NCBI GenBank assembly: GCA_963921825.1
Contig: OY997596.1
Span: 37,563,932 to 37,627,931 of the forward strand
From: Erodium maritimum
Taxonomy: Eukaryota; Streptophyta; Magnoliopsida; Geraniales; Geraniaceae
Direction: 5' to 3'
Length of the DNA: 64,000 nucleotides
In this document: positions 1-11,176 of the stretch, one piece after another
Layout: every line of letters begins with the position of its first letter
Position numbering within the stretch: position 1 is the stretch's first letter
The notes under the pieces: generated by a model
Database searches by the model: none
Seen by the model: only the letters and a program-made list of their open reading frames with translations
What the model was told of the DNA's origin: nothing
Program-made: the position numbers and the translations under genes

Positions 1-187
1 TATATAATAGTGGCATTGTTGGTTTTTAGTGTCAACCTAAATCAGGCCATGCTGATGTCTGAAATTTTCTAGGTCCGAGTTTTTTTGAAGTCCGAGATGA
101 TTGAAATATAATGGTTTTCTTTGAAGCAAATACTGAAAACTGAAAATTTGTGTAACAATCAAATTGAAATATTTGATATCTTATCAG
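1..187 (+). other. End of an invertase intron
   Basis: AT-rich sequence ending in a pyrimidine-rich tract and a splice acceptor (AG at 186-187) directly before the first visible invertase exon. The upstream exons, which encode the N-terminal part of the enzyme, lie outside the window. Confidence 0.7.
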
Positions 188-2802
188 GTTTTTGTTCGAG
201 ATTTTGTGCCCAGTGCTTTGGCCTTTCTGATGAATGGTGAACCCGATATTGTCAAGAACTTCCTTTTGAAGACTTTACAGCTTCAGGGGTGGGAGAAAAG
301 AATAGATCGATTCAAGCTCGGGGAGGGTGCGATGCCAGCTAGCTTCAAAGTTCTTCACGATCCTGTCCGTAAAACAGACACAATAGTTGCAGATTTCGGT
401 GAGAGTGCAATTGGAAGAGTTGCTCCAGTTGATTCTGGCTTCTGGTGGATTATTCTTCTCCGTGCATATACGAAGTCTACAGGAGATTTGACTCTGTCAG
501 AAACACCTGAATGTCAGAAGGGGATGAGACTTATATTATCTCTGTGTCTGTCGGAGGGATTTGATACATTTCCAACACTGCTATGTGCTGATGGCTGTTC
601 CATGATTGATCGAAGAATGGTAAGCTATTCTCACAATCGTGTAATAGCGTCTAATTGTTTTCTCCCATTGCATTTATTAAATACTGTTAATTGTTAGTTA
701 TAGTTACAGAATGTTGAGTGGGGGTTAGGATGCCAAGAGAGCGTTGAATTACATGTTTGACCTAGTTGTAGTTATTTATTTACTTATAGTTGAGAAACAT
801 CTTTATAATGGACTTATCTTCTGCATGTTTAATAGCTGTTGCTGCAGGTGATTGGTAGAAACTCTTTCTTCACTGTTTATGCACACATATTTCTCAGATA
901 TTAATGTGCTCTTAGCACAGATTTAAATTTACAATATAGAATGCTGTTTTAACACAATAGACATCCACCTTCTATTACTCAACTTATATTTCTGTATAGA
1001 TATTATGCATGTCCTAACCTTCCATTTTTACATTTTTTGATTGATTGATTCTTAGGTCATCGATTGCTGTTTAGATTTTGTTTCTCTAGTTCACCATGGT
1101 TTCCACCTTTTGATTCTTGAACAGTTCGGTTTAGGAGTCGAGTAACAGTAACTGTTATTGCCTTTTAAAATTATATTGCAGTTACATGTGTACTGCAACT
1201 TTCTATATGCCCCTTGATGTGTCCAGAATATATTAAACATGTAGAAGCCATCAGTCGTATCTATGAAATTTGTGTTAGCCTCAGCAAGACCACATCTCTC
1301 TCTATCTCTATCTCTTTGGCACACACGTAGACAAGAACTTTGTTGTCCTCCATTCTCTTTCCTCTGCATCCAGTGGTGCTCAATTTTCAGAATGGCTATT
1401 CATTGACCCTTTCGAATTCTGTTAAATGGCAAGGCTGTTGAGCATGTCTATGAAAACCATGAGGATTTCTTTCTCTTGAACTTTTAGTTTTTTGTGTAAA
1501 AGAACAGGGTTGTTTTATTTCCTTGTTGATGTCTATTATTCTGCCTCAAACTTACATGGTAATATCCATGAGGAACGAATCATCTTCTTAGGTGTTAGTT
1601 TCTTCTTCAATATCAGATATAGGCAATTAGGTGAATGTTGGACTTCTTGTGATCATTCTTCACATAAGTTGATCAGGTCTATCCAAACCTATCTGGATGA
1701 AGAAAAATTCTTCATATCCTGTCTACATTATACAGAACTTATCATAGCTTAGAATTTGTCAATATGTTTACTACTATGTGAACATAAAGTTGATGTTATT
1801 TGAACTATCATGTTTGAACACTCGATTCTTCTTTTGTTAATAATTATATATCTTGAAGTCTTACATGTGAAGTTAAATATTTGTATATAATCATCTATTT
1901 AAGAGGTTTGAGGATGTTGTACATCATTTAACTGTTTATTCTTTTCCTTGCAGGGAATTTATGGTTATCCAATAGAAATCCAATCACTTTTCTTTATGGC
2001 TTTGAGGAGTGCTTTGTCAATGTTGAAACATGATACTGAAGGAAAGGAATTTGTGGAGAGAATAGTGAAGCGCTTGCATGCCTTGAGTTATCACATGCGA
2101 AGTTATTTCTGGCTTGACTTCCAACAACTGAACGACATATACCGCTACAAAACTGAGGAATACTCCCACACTGCAGTAAACAAGTTCAATGTCATTCCGG
2201 ACTCAATCCCTGAGTGGGTATTTGACTTTATGCCTACACGTGGCGGCTACTTCATTGGCAACGTCAGCCCTGCAAGGATGGACTTTCGGTGGTTTGTTCT
2301 GGGTAATTGTATTGCCATCCTATCTTCCCTTGCCACTCCTGAACAGTCGGTGGCTATTATGGATCTTATTGAAGCTCGTTGGGAGGAGCTGGTTGGGGAA
2401 ATGCCTCTCAAAATATGCTACCCTGCAATAGAAAGTCACGAATGGCGAATTGTGACCGGCTGTGATCCCAAAAACACCAGATGGAGTTACCATAACGGAG
2501 GATCTTGGCCAGGTTTGTCTCCTTTTTCCTTTATATTGTGCCAAATGAAACTAGATAATCTGCAAAACTTGGACTGCAAATAAATAAGGAAATTCTTGAA
2601 TGTTCTTTCCATTTTGAATGTAGTACTCTTGTGGATGCTAACTGCTGCTTGCATCAAAACTGGACGGCCGCAAATCGCACGGCGTGCTATCGATCTGGCG
2701 GAAGCCCGTCTGCAAAAGGACGGGTGGCCGGAATATTATGACGGGAAAGTTGGGAGGTACGTGGGCAAACAGGCAAGAAAGTACCAAACCGTAGTCTGTT
2801 AG
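188..2802 (+). CDS. Alkaline/neutral invertase (GH100), 3' part, C terminus cut short
   Basis: Hydrolyses sucrose to glucose and fructose; plant members of this family act in cytosol, plastid or mitochondrion. Three exons join in frame: 188-619, 1954-2512 and 2624-2802, all with GT/AG borders, giving 389 visible residues. Seen: [19 protein letters not shown] at the exon start, [58 protein letters not shown] and GGSWP, all typical of GH100. The Asp of DSGFWW (visible residue 82) and the Glu of HEWR (residue 307) are 225 apart, close to the spacing of the catalytic Asp188/Glu414 in cyanobacterial InvA; assigning them as catalytic is inference. The last exon reads normally up to GKQARKYQT and then VVC-stop. 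Family members continue with about 40 more residues (WSIAGYLVAK...). I could not find these before the next gene, so the 3' end looks truncated or rearranged. Family call is very sure; functionality is not. Confidence 0.93.
620..1953 (+). other. Invertase intron (1.33 kb)
   Basis: Starts with GTAAGC after the codon for Met (RRM) and ends with TTTTCCTTGCAG before GIYGYP, phase 0. AT-rich; I see no gene or bounded transposon in it. Confidence 0.85.
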
Positions 2803-3222
2803 GAAAATGTAATCGCTCACGAAACTATTGAATACATTATAAATTGCCCACAAATCCAATGCAAAAGCAAAATGATGAGTTAATGTTATTGTTGTGCATA
2901 GTTATAATGTCGACCAGATACTTGCTATGTAATCATTAATGGAGGGTGAAGAATTGTTAATTCTTGACATGAATATGTCAGTCCACCTTACAATAAAAGC
3001 CACAGTTTTCCAAATAAATATAATTAATTTATAACAATTTGAAAAGTTAATGCATATGAAAAGGCAAAGGTCAATTTCATTCCTTACAAATGGATATTGT
3101 CCAAATATAGAAAATCAACAAATAAGGGGCCAGAAATCTTATTACCAAATGCAAAATAGAGAATTCTATTTGCTTGTAAGAGAAAACTCCAAACAAAATA
3201 AATCCATGAGAATGGGTCAATT
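2803..3222. other. Convergent intergenic gap, invertase / COX7c-like gene
   Basis: About 420 bp of AT-rich DNA between the stop codon of the invertase (+) and that of the COX7c-like gene (-). It probably holds the 3' UTRs and polyadenylation signals of both genes. I looked here for the missing invertase C-terminal exon and did not see one in any frame. Confidence 0.6.
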
Positions 3223-6200
3223 TCAAGAGGAAGAAGTCTTCTTCTGCTGGAAAAGGACGGCGTAGATTGGCACTGAAACACCAATGCTGAAGGCGGTAAA
3301 GACAGCAAGGCTCATTTTCAGCTTCTGATTTTTCATTCTGTCCAAGTTGTACATGTGCTTCGAATGAAGGTAGTATTCATCGTAAGCCATCTTCTTCGCC
3401 CCCGTTGAGTGGAACCCTCTACTAACTGTTACAAATGGAAGCTTCAGCTAATGTTCATACATGCACAAACAGAATAACTCGATATATGAAGGCAGGCATA
3501 ATTTCATCACAAAGTGAAACATTCTCAAATGGCTGTCTCTAATTAAATAATGAAACAGCAGATTGTGGTTGATAAGAAACTCAATAACTAAGTCATCATG
3601 GATTTCAACAGTACACTATGATAGATAACACAAACCACCAGATAAGCAGTTAGTTATGCTCGAAAGTAGATTACTGTAGACAACAATTCCAGTGGACAAC
3701 AAGCGGATCTACATTGCATGTGCACCCTGATGCTTGATGCATTGGCCGATTAAAAGGTTTATATCTAGGCTTCAATCCATTCAAGTATATGTACTCTGAA
3801 CTGATTATTTTTTGTGGATTCAGTCTTTATATAGTTATCCACTACAAACCCCTATGAGCCATTGGATGAAGCAAGTAAGATGGTCCAGATTTAGAAAGAA
3901 AAAAATCATTAATGACATGAATTGTAAATAGGGTTAATTGTCAAAACATGCACTTATGTTTCGTCCACAAACGAAATAGTGCATAATGTTTTGTCCACGT
4001 CGTCTGGCTACCCTTATGAATCGTCCACGCACTTCTGTTAGAAAAGTGTAACAGCAGAACCTGAATTGACTATTTTGCCCTTTTGGTTTGAAATTCAAAA
4101 ATAAGAATTTCGTCCAAAAAAAATGAGTGCCTGAGGATTGTTAGGGCAATTTCGTCCAAAAAAAAATCCAGACACAAGCACATGATAGCACGTGAGGCTA
4201 CAGATTCGAATATTCTGTTAATTTTACTGGCAGAAATGTGTGGACGATTCATAAGGGTAGCCAGACGACGTGGACGAAACATTGTGCACTATTTCGTTTG
4301 TGGACAAAACATAAGTGCATGTTTTGACAATTATCCCTTGTAAATATGCAGAATTTGTATTTTTCTTTTTATTAGTAACCCACTCTATTGTCAACCCAAT
4401 GCACACCTCTATTTTTCAATAGAAATAAAGTTGTCTAAAGTTTTAATATAAGTTTGAGGTATTTTGAGGTACATAAATATGATATATCCAATTTTAAACT
4501 GGCAAAGTGACATTCTTTAGACAGATTGATATTTTCTCTTGTGCCTCCTGTTCCTCATGCAGGGTCTAATTGTTCATTTTTCCAATTTAAAGTGTAACAA
4601 AATATTACTCTTTCCTTCATGTTGAACCCATTGTTTTTATTTTTACATCACAACACTTCAAACACACAAAAAGCACATATAGAAATAAATAAATTACACA
4701 AAACATCTCTAACCTGGCTCCAACTTGAGCGGGAAAATGGGAAGATGTGAAATTTAGATAAATTTTAGTCCTGAATCTATATCAGTCAAAATCCAATACC
4801 CCAATTGGATTTTTTTTATCCATCATAAAATGAATATAAATGTCGTAATGTAATTTCTAAATCCATTCCATGGTTTATATCAAACGCTGGATTAGACTCA
4901 TAATGGATATTAAAACACAGTTCATCTCTTCATCAAACAGTAGACACGACTTGTAACAGATTTTGCAATCCTATCCACATCTCCATCCAACATTTGATAT
5001 GACCTGATAATGGATTTCATAATCACCATTTTATCTGTACGATATACCACAACCCAATAGATCCTTATCATTTAAAACATGTTACAAACTCTCATTCAAT
5101 AAAGTAATGTGTTTCTCTTAATCCATCTCCTTTGACAAAACTTTAAGATCGTGGACTTCAAAAGTCACCTCGAAAAAATCAATTTCATAACTCTATCTGT
5201 CTGAGTATAAGAAGCCAACTCAACAGAAATTATATATACACATGTGTATATACAACAAAAGACAATTGGATCTGTTTTGAAATTAACTACTTGCCTAGAA
5301 ACTAACAACCACTACAAGTGCCATAATCAGTATAATTAAACTGAGTACATATCCCCTGCCCTTTTGTGAATGATAGACTTGTGAATTGTAATTCAAATAA
5401 TAAGTGTTAAAAGACTCGGTATTGACACAATAAAGGGTAAATTACAAATACCTACCCCAAACTTGTAGCGTTTAACTAATATCTACCATAAAGTTTTTTT
5501 TAATTGACACCTACTCAGATGTTTGGTTATATAACAAATAGCCCAAGCCGTCAGCTAAAATGACGAAAATGCCCTCAGTGATTTTTTAAATATTTTTTTA
5601 AAAAATAAAACTGAAGTGATTTTTTAAATAAAACTGAAGTGATTTAATAAGTAAATATATATATATATATATAACAAACATGATATTTTAAGTACACAAC
5701 TCTTCTATGCTAGGGTTTAGTGTTTGTAGGGCAAACAATGGCGTATTCGGCGGCTAGGTTGTCAAGTATCTCCGATGAACCATCCGAGTGGCTCGCGGAG
5801 CCGGTGGAGGAAGGTATCGGGGGAGGGATGGACGGCCTTGCCGGGAAGGGAGGTGCGTCGTCCGTGCATGAGGAGCCGGTAGTAGGGGTTCGAGGAGGTG
5901 TTGGGGTCGCCGTCCTCGGGATGGAGGAGACAACCGGTGCGGTTCCTGGACTATCGGTCGGGGATGTTGGGGTGGAGGAAGCCGAAGTCTCCCTGGCTGT
6001 TCCGGAGGCGATGACGCCGAGGGAGGAGATGGAGTCAGGGAAGCAATTCTCGACGATCAAGGGTACGGGAGAGGAGCTCCTGGGCGGCGGCTGGCGTCAC
6101 ACGGCGCTGGGAGGGGGACCCGCGCCCTCGGGGGCCACGGGGATCTGGGTTGGGCCAAACGAGGGCGAGGCCGACGGGACTCCTGCATGAGGGGGTGGCG

Positions 6201-8751
6201 GTGGGACAGGACGTGGTCCTAGTCTCGTCAGACACGGAGGAGACGGTGCTTGAGTCGCCGGCGGCGCTGGAACGAAGGCGGCTCAAAGGGAAGGCGGCGG
6301 ATGTGGCGCAGGACAACCCTAGCGAGTCGGACTTGGGCCTGGGGCAGCAAGTTGGGTCGGGCCGTGAGGGGGGTTTCCTGGGGGATGCGCGGCGAGCGGG
6401 CCGGGGGGTGATGGACCGAAGGGGCTGGACCCCTCGGGCTGGGCGTGGCGGTATGGACGGGCCATCTGGGTCGGGGGATGTGGCGAGGTGGGCTGCTCGA
6501 TATGGATCGGGCAGGAGTGGGGCTGGAGCTGCTGGGGCGGACCGACAGGGCAGGGTCGGGCTGTACCCGGCGGAATGTCCAGTGGCGCAGGGTCGGAGAC
6601 CGGATGACCCTCTCGGGTCGGGTGGATGTGGGAACCCGGTTGGGGCGGATGGAGCAGATTTTAGGGGGGTGTCTGGTCTTGGGTCTCGCCTTTCGTCGCT
6701 CTGTATCAAAGAGGTGGTAGTTCCCAATAGGGATATCACCAAGACTGGGGGGCAGTTTCAATTTGCGCTTGCGGCCAAGGTATTGACTTCAAAGCGTTTC
6801 TTCTGGAAATCCTTGGTGGATAGAATGGAGGACCTGTGGGGAATGAAGGTGGAAGTTAGGCCCCTGGAAGGGGGGTTAGTGGGTTTCTTTTTTCGCACAG
6901 CGCTGGAGCGAGCGCGAGTCTTGGCTGGAGAGCCATGGGCATTCTGGGAGTCTCTGGTACTGTTTACGGATCTTAGGGCTCATATGCAGGTGGGCGAGCT
7001 CAGCTTTCACCACTTTTCGGTGTGGGCTAGGGTCTATAACCTGCTAGTGAGGGCCTGGAACAAGGAGGTGGGATTCCGAGTGGGGAATGCACTAGGTATC
7101 TGTCAGGCGGTAGATGTGGATAGCTCGGGGCGATGCTGGGGAGATTTCATGAGGATCAGGATCCGTGCTGTTATCCGGCTGCCCTTGCTGAGTCAGATTT
7201 GGTTCCGACTGTCGGAATCGCAGGTACGGACTCTCCTTCATGTGTCATATGAATATTTATCGGATCACTGCTATGGGTGTGGTTGCGCGGGCCACCTGTT
7301 CCCGTCGTGCCCTGTGGCAGGGGGGGTAAAGGGTCACTCTCTGCGAGCCCCAGGGGACCCGAGATCCGCCCTCGAGAAGGCTACGCATGGGAAGGCGGAG
7401 CCAGAGACAAATTGGAGCTATCTGGGGAAAGGGAGTAAGGGGGGTAAAGGGGGTCCACGTACGCCATCCCCTCGGCATTCACCACGTCGGGATAAGGACG
7501 TGTCCTACGCGACGGAGACTGAGGACATTCCATCGGAGTGGCTGGCCAAGGAGGCGAGTTCGACACTGTCAGGGAAGAAACGTCTAGAGAAGGAGGATGA
7601 TCTGGACGAGTCAGAGGGGTCGACAGCGTCGGATGGAGAATCACACGCAGCAGCGGCGGGGGGCTACAAGGACCCCCGTTTACAGGAATGAGCCTGTGGT
7701 GGCCCGGGGAGGGGTGTGTCGGCTTTGGCCCCTTCCTGGCGGATGGATGGCGATGGTTCCATCTTAAGCCGATATCTGTCTCCCCTACCAGTCCGGAGTC
7801 AGCACACCCGCGTTCAGGAGCCCTACAATTATCAGTCCAGGGAGGACGACGCACGCTGACATACCGGGGGAGATGTAGGTCCACCAGTATTCCCCCTTCA
7901 CTCGGTTGGCTCGCCCAATGCCTTTTGGTAGAAGCATGCTGTATCGGTATCTCAGAATGCTACCGTAGATACCCCCTTCAACCACCCCTAGTCCTTGAGC
8001 ACACTTTATTTTTCTGTCTTTACTTTATGTTCGTTAGTTGGTTTCGACTTTGTAAGATGGGCACACCTATGTGCTTATCCTTCTATTTCATATTATAATA
8101 AATTGCACCTGTTCTTCTCAAAAAAAAAACATGATATTTTAAATAATTTTTTTAAATTATTATTGAAGTGTAGTTGAGAGTATTTTTGTCATTTTAGCTA
8201 ACAGTTTGGGCTTATTAGTTAAAAAAAATTATAGTGGTGGGGTAAGTATTTATAATTTACCCTACAATAATTTGTCCATACACAACGGTAGCACCAGCAA
8301 ATGCAACCTACTTTTATGTTAAGTTTTGACCGGTTTCATCAAAATCGAACCCTAATTGTAGTTAAACATGAATCATTCAAATAGAACCAATAAGATTGAT
8401 TCAAGAGATAACTTACGGAAACCACACAGCTATATAATCAGTTAATAGTCCCAATCAGGGCTACAGAACCTGAAACGAAAACGAACTGACCGAACAAAAA
8501 AAAAACAAATCCCAGATTTGATTAAACTTGATTTCGCAGAAAATGAAAATACCCACAAAACTGAAGGCTATATTTCCGCTTCAACGGTAGAATAGAAAAT
8601 GAGAAACATAAGACGGATTTAATACATTTTCGCGTCAGCCAAACGGAGTAAAGGTGGTGACAGAAGAGGACTGACCTGACTTCGAAAGGAGGGATTCGGA
8701 TGATGAAGCGACCAGCTTTGAGGCTGTCCTGAGCCCATTGTTCAACGCCAT
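3223..8751 (-). CDS. COX7c-like mitochondrial inner-membrane protein, two exons
   Basis: Assembled by reading the minus strand: exon 1 is 8751-8676 (25 codons plus 1 base, donor GTCAGT) and exon 2 is 3416-3223 (acceptor AG at 3418-3417), joined in frame to 89 residues. The N terminus (MALNNGLRTASKL) is basic, Ser/Ala-rich and lacks acids until residue 19, as in mitochondrial presequences. The join gives KSGFHSTGAKKMAYDEYYLH, resembling a processing region. The C-terminal part has NLDRMKNQKLKMSL followed by one hydrophobic span (about residues 60-81) with an internal Pro and a QQKK tail. This matches the layout of cytochrome c oxidase subunit 7c, a one-helix subunit of complex IV. Seen directly: exons, splice sites, frame. 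Inferred: subunit identity. The 5.26 kb intron contains two MITEs and a LINE. Exon 2 alone also starts with a Met (3390), but lacks the presequence. Confidence 0.8.
3931..4337. mobile_element. MULE-type MITE, family A, copy 1 (407 bp)
   Basis: Near-perfect inverted halves: the left end GGGTTAATTGTCAAAACATG is mirrored by the right end CATGTTTTGACAATTATCCC, and the match runs on for about 110 bp through TTTCGTCCACAAACGAAATA. Flanked by the exact 9-bp duplication TTGTAAATA (3922-3930 and 4338-4346), the length expected for Mutator-like transposons. No coding capacity, so non-autonomous. It lies in the COX7c-like intron. A larger copy is at 57577-58558. Confidence 0.88.
4347..5425. other. COX7c-like intron, unannotated stretch
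   Basis: AT-rich sequence between two MITEs inside the long intron. I see no gene, no clean terminal repeats and no target duplication in it. Confidence 0.5.
5692..8130 (+). mobile_element. Non-autonomous LINE with ORF1 only (copy 1)
   Basis: Bounded by a 16-bp target duplication, AAACATGATATTTTAA, at 5676-5691 and 8127-8142, and it ends in a poly-A tail (8120-8129). It carries an ORF1-type protein and a GC-rich body, but no endonuclease or reverse transcriptase follows. The roughly 430 bp 3' UTR is shared with the copy at 9653-11080, so both probably depended on a full-length LINE in trans. It landed inside a family-B MITE, within the COX7c-like intron. Confidence 0.88.
5738..7691 (+). pseudogene. 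LINE ORF1: DUF4283 plus CCHC zinc knuckle, frameshifted
   Basis: ORF1 proteins of plant L1-type LINEs bind the element RNA and act as nucleic-acid chaperones. Reading starts at an ATG at 5738 (MAYSAARLSS) in one frame to a stop at 6188-6190, while the rest is open in another frame from 6150 to 7691, so a small indel separates a Gly/Pro-rich N-terminal part from the conserved part. The conserved part has a DUF4283-like block (KRFFWKSLVDRMEDLWGM to LFTDLRAHMQ), then a zinc knuckle CYGCGCAGHLFPSC fitting CX2CX4HX4C near 7270-7310, and an acidic/Ser-rich tail. There is no ORF2 downstream. Base composition is far more GC-rich than the host intron, in line with a separate origin. Confidence 0.8.
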
Positions 8752-8959
8752 CGCTCTCGATCACAGATTACGTTGGGCTGTTGAAGAAGACGAGAGAAGA
8801 TTTCTCGATTGATGCTAATGCTACGTTCCGATCACAGTTTAAGGGAATCTTATAGTCATTTTCTGGCTAAAACGCCCAAATTTCCTGTCGTATCGCTTTT
8901 TTTTTAATGTAAAAACAATAAAATTGGTATCGCATGTTTGTGTAAGTAAGGAAAATGTC
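8752..8959 (-). promoter_or_regulatory. Likely 5' UTR and promoter of the COX7c-like gene
   Basis: Only 208 bp lie between the ATG (8751) and the target duplication of a copia retrotransposon (8960-8964). On the minus strand the proximal part is rich in CT tracts typical of plant 5' leaders. Anything acting further upstream now lies beyond a 6.1 kb insertion. No definite TATA box is assigned. Confidence 0.4.
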
Positions 8960-8978
8960 ACTTTTGTTCTAGAATAAT

Positions 8979-9549
8979 TAGGGGTGGGCAAAAAAAACCG
9001 AAACCGCTAAAACCAATCACCACCAACTGCAAACCGCACCGAAAAATCTGAAACCGAAAAGTGAACGGTTGGTTGCGGGTTCTTGACGATCAAACCGGAA
9101 AGTTAGCGGTTGGTTGTCGGTTCTTGAAACGTCAAACCATCGGTTAACCAACCAAACCGGTATTGTTCATCATATACATGTGGCTTCATAATAACCATTG
9201 ATCTGATATAGATGAATGACCCATGGACACTCTTTTCTGTCACACGGATTGTTAACATAGAACACGATGACTTGTATGTAATTTTTCTTTTGTTTGGAGA
9301 ATGTAGTAATATGTTTTGGCTTGAAATAGAAATATGTGTATGGTTATTGGTATCTAAATTTGTACTAACATGTAGTAAAGTGGTTGGTTGGTTAAAACCA
9401 CTAACCAACCGATTAGTTAACTGGTTGGTTTCACTGTAAAAAATTGGTTTATGGGTTGGGGTTGTTTCTAAGATATATCAAACCGGTAATATCGGGTTGG
9501 GTTCGTAAAAGGTTCCATTGGGTGGTTAACCACCCAATGCCTACCCCTA
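8979..9549. mobile_element. hAT-type MITE (571 bp)
   Basis: Ends TAGGGGTGGGCA and TGCCTACCCCTA form a terminal inverted repeat with one mismatch. Flanked by the exact 8-bp duplication AGAATAAT (8971-8978 and 9550-9557), the hAT length. Subterminal regions are packed with AACCG/CGGTT and GGTTGGTTAACC motifs, in the manner of subterminal transposase-binding repeats. No transposase gene. It sits in the left copia LTR. Confidence 0.88.
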
Positions 9550-9652
9550 AGAATAATTATAAGAGCTAACTATGGGCTTTAGAAATACAAATAAGTAAAT
9601 ATAAATTATTAACTTATATATGGTAGATGAAAGCAAGAATAAATATGTTGTA

Positions 9653-11080
9653 TGCCGCCGCTGTTCATGGATTCAAGTGAGATCATGACCGGATTGAGGG
9701 TATTGATCATGGGGTTTGCAGCTTCTCCTTCGTCATGGTTTCTGATGTTGGTCATCTGGTGTGGAGCTTGTGGGATGGAGATGCGCAGGAGCTCATGGTC
9801 GACTCTTTTGATTACGGAAGCGTATATCGTCGTGAGCCGCAGCGGCGCACAGAGAAACAGAGGTTGATCATGGCCTTGATCACGGCCATGATCCTAGCCA
9901 TGGTGATGTTGTTATCAGATGGCGACGAGGACGTCCACAACATCCCGGCGACGACGGCGTGGCGGTTGTGTGCGGTGGGTAGGGGCGCCATGAGGGAGCG
10001 TCCTTCCTCGGCGGCAAAGCGGGGGTTAGGGCACGGTCTCGTAGATCTATTTTCCCCGGTGTGCGATCGGAATTTTCTGCGAAATTTTTCGGTCAAGTTG
10101 GAGATTTCGACACTGATCGGGTGTTCGAGATCTCGGTGCGATTTCCACGGTCGTCTGAAAGGCTGAAGTGGGATCGTGTGTCGCTGTCTGTGTTTGCCGG
10201 AGATAGCTTCTCGACGAACAAGTCTGGTGATTTGGGAAAGGGGACCGCGATCCGCCGACACGGAGGAGGACACGGTGAAAGAGTCCTTGGATTCAATCCC
10301 GACGAAGGAGAAGTCGCCGGAGCAGAAGGCGTGGCGGCGAAGGAAGGGCAACGAACCCGCGGCTAGGGGTACGTCAGTCTTGTCTCCGAAGCGGGCAGTG
10401 GGCCGGGGGCGGCTTGCGGTTCTGCGTCGGGCCTAGGGAACTGGGCCTGTTCGGGCCCCATGGACTGGGACTGGATTGGGCCTGAACGGGCGGTGGACGG
10501 GACCGCGGGCTGGTGGGCCGGGTGCGGGTTGAGGTGGCAGGACCGGGTCGCGGACATATGGAATCGGGTCGGGAGCGTCATATACAGCAGCGGCGGGGGG
10601 CTTCAAGCACCCCCGCCTCCAGGAATGAATTCCTGGGGGCCCAGGGAGGGTTTGGTCGACTGTATCCCCTTCCTGGAAGTTTGGTGGCAATGGTTCTGCC
10701 AAGAGTCGACAAGATGCTCCCCTACCACTTCGGGGTCAGCAATCCCGCGTTCAGGAGCCTTACACCTATCATTTAAGGGAGGACGACGCACGCTGACTTA
10801 CCGGGGGAGATATCGGTCCACCACTGTTTAGTTTTCACCTAGTCTGTTCGATCAACGACTTATGGTTGGAGCATACTGTATCGGTACCCATGGATGCTAC
10901 TGTAGTCACCCCCCCCCCCCGACCGCCTCTATGCATATGAGCACCATTTACTTCTCAGCATTTATGTCTCAGGTTATTTGTCTCTGCTAGTTTTTTGGTT
11001 TGCAAGGGGTTTGTCGTCAGACGAACACCTGTTTATTTTACTTAATTAATAATATTATCATTCTGTTTCAAAAAAAAAAC
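9653..11080 (+). mobile_element. Non-autonomous LINE derivative (copy 2), ORF1 core deleted
   Basis: Bounded by the 17-bp target duplication AGAATAAATATGTTGTA (9636-9652 and 11081-11097), with a poly-A tail (11070-11079). The last 500 bp match the 3' end of copy 1: a shared start near 10580 (CAGCAGCGGCGGGGGGCTTC), then GGGAGGACGACGCACGCTGAC. The 5' part shares ACACGGAGGAGGACACGGTG with copy 1, but the DUF4283/zinc-knuckle block is missing. A C-run lies at 10908-10921. It sits in the left copia LTR. Confidence 0.87.
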
Positions 11081-11176
11081 AGAATAAATATGTTGTAGGT
11101 ATTTTATTTTGTCTACGCTAATAGTAAATGAGAGAGCCATACTTATAACCACAAATATAAACATATTATATACACA

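Larger units (their letters stand above)
5435..8262. mobile_element. MULE-type MITE, family B, copy 1, split by a LINE
   Basis: The left arm starts GGGTAAATTACAAATACCTACC and the right arm ends GGTAAGTATTTATAATTTACCC. Flanks are CACAATAAA and TACAATAAT, a 9-bp duplication with 7 matches. Removing the LINE (5692-8126) and its extra target copy leaves about 390 bp, the size of the uninterrupted sister at 53618-54014, which shares the internal phrases GCCCAAGCCGTCAGCTAAAATG and GCTAACAGTTTGGGC. The family is therefore older here than the LINE insertion. Confidence 0.85.

Noticed and set aside
3050..3308. Frames of 71 and 74 residues near the COX7c-like 3' end
   Set aside because: They overlap the real minus-strand exon in other frames and lack any family match.
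6035..6742. Long minus-strand frame (235 residues) over the LINE ORF1
   Set aside because: Pro/Ser/Arg-rich shadow of a GC-rich coding region; the plus strand has the conserved DUF4283 and zinc knuckle.
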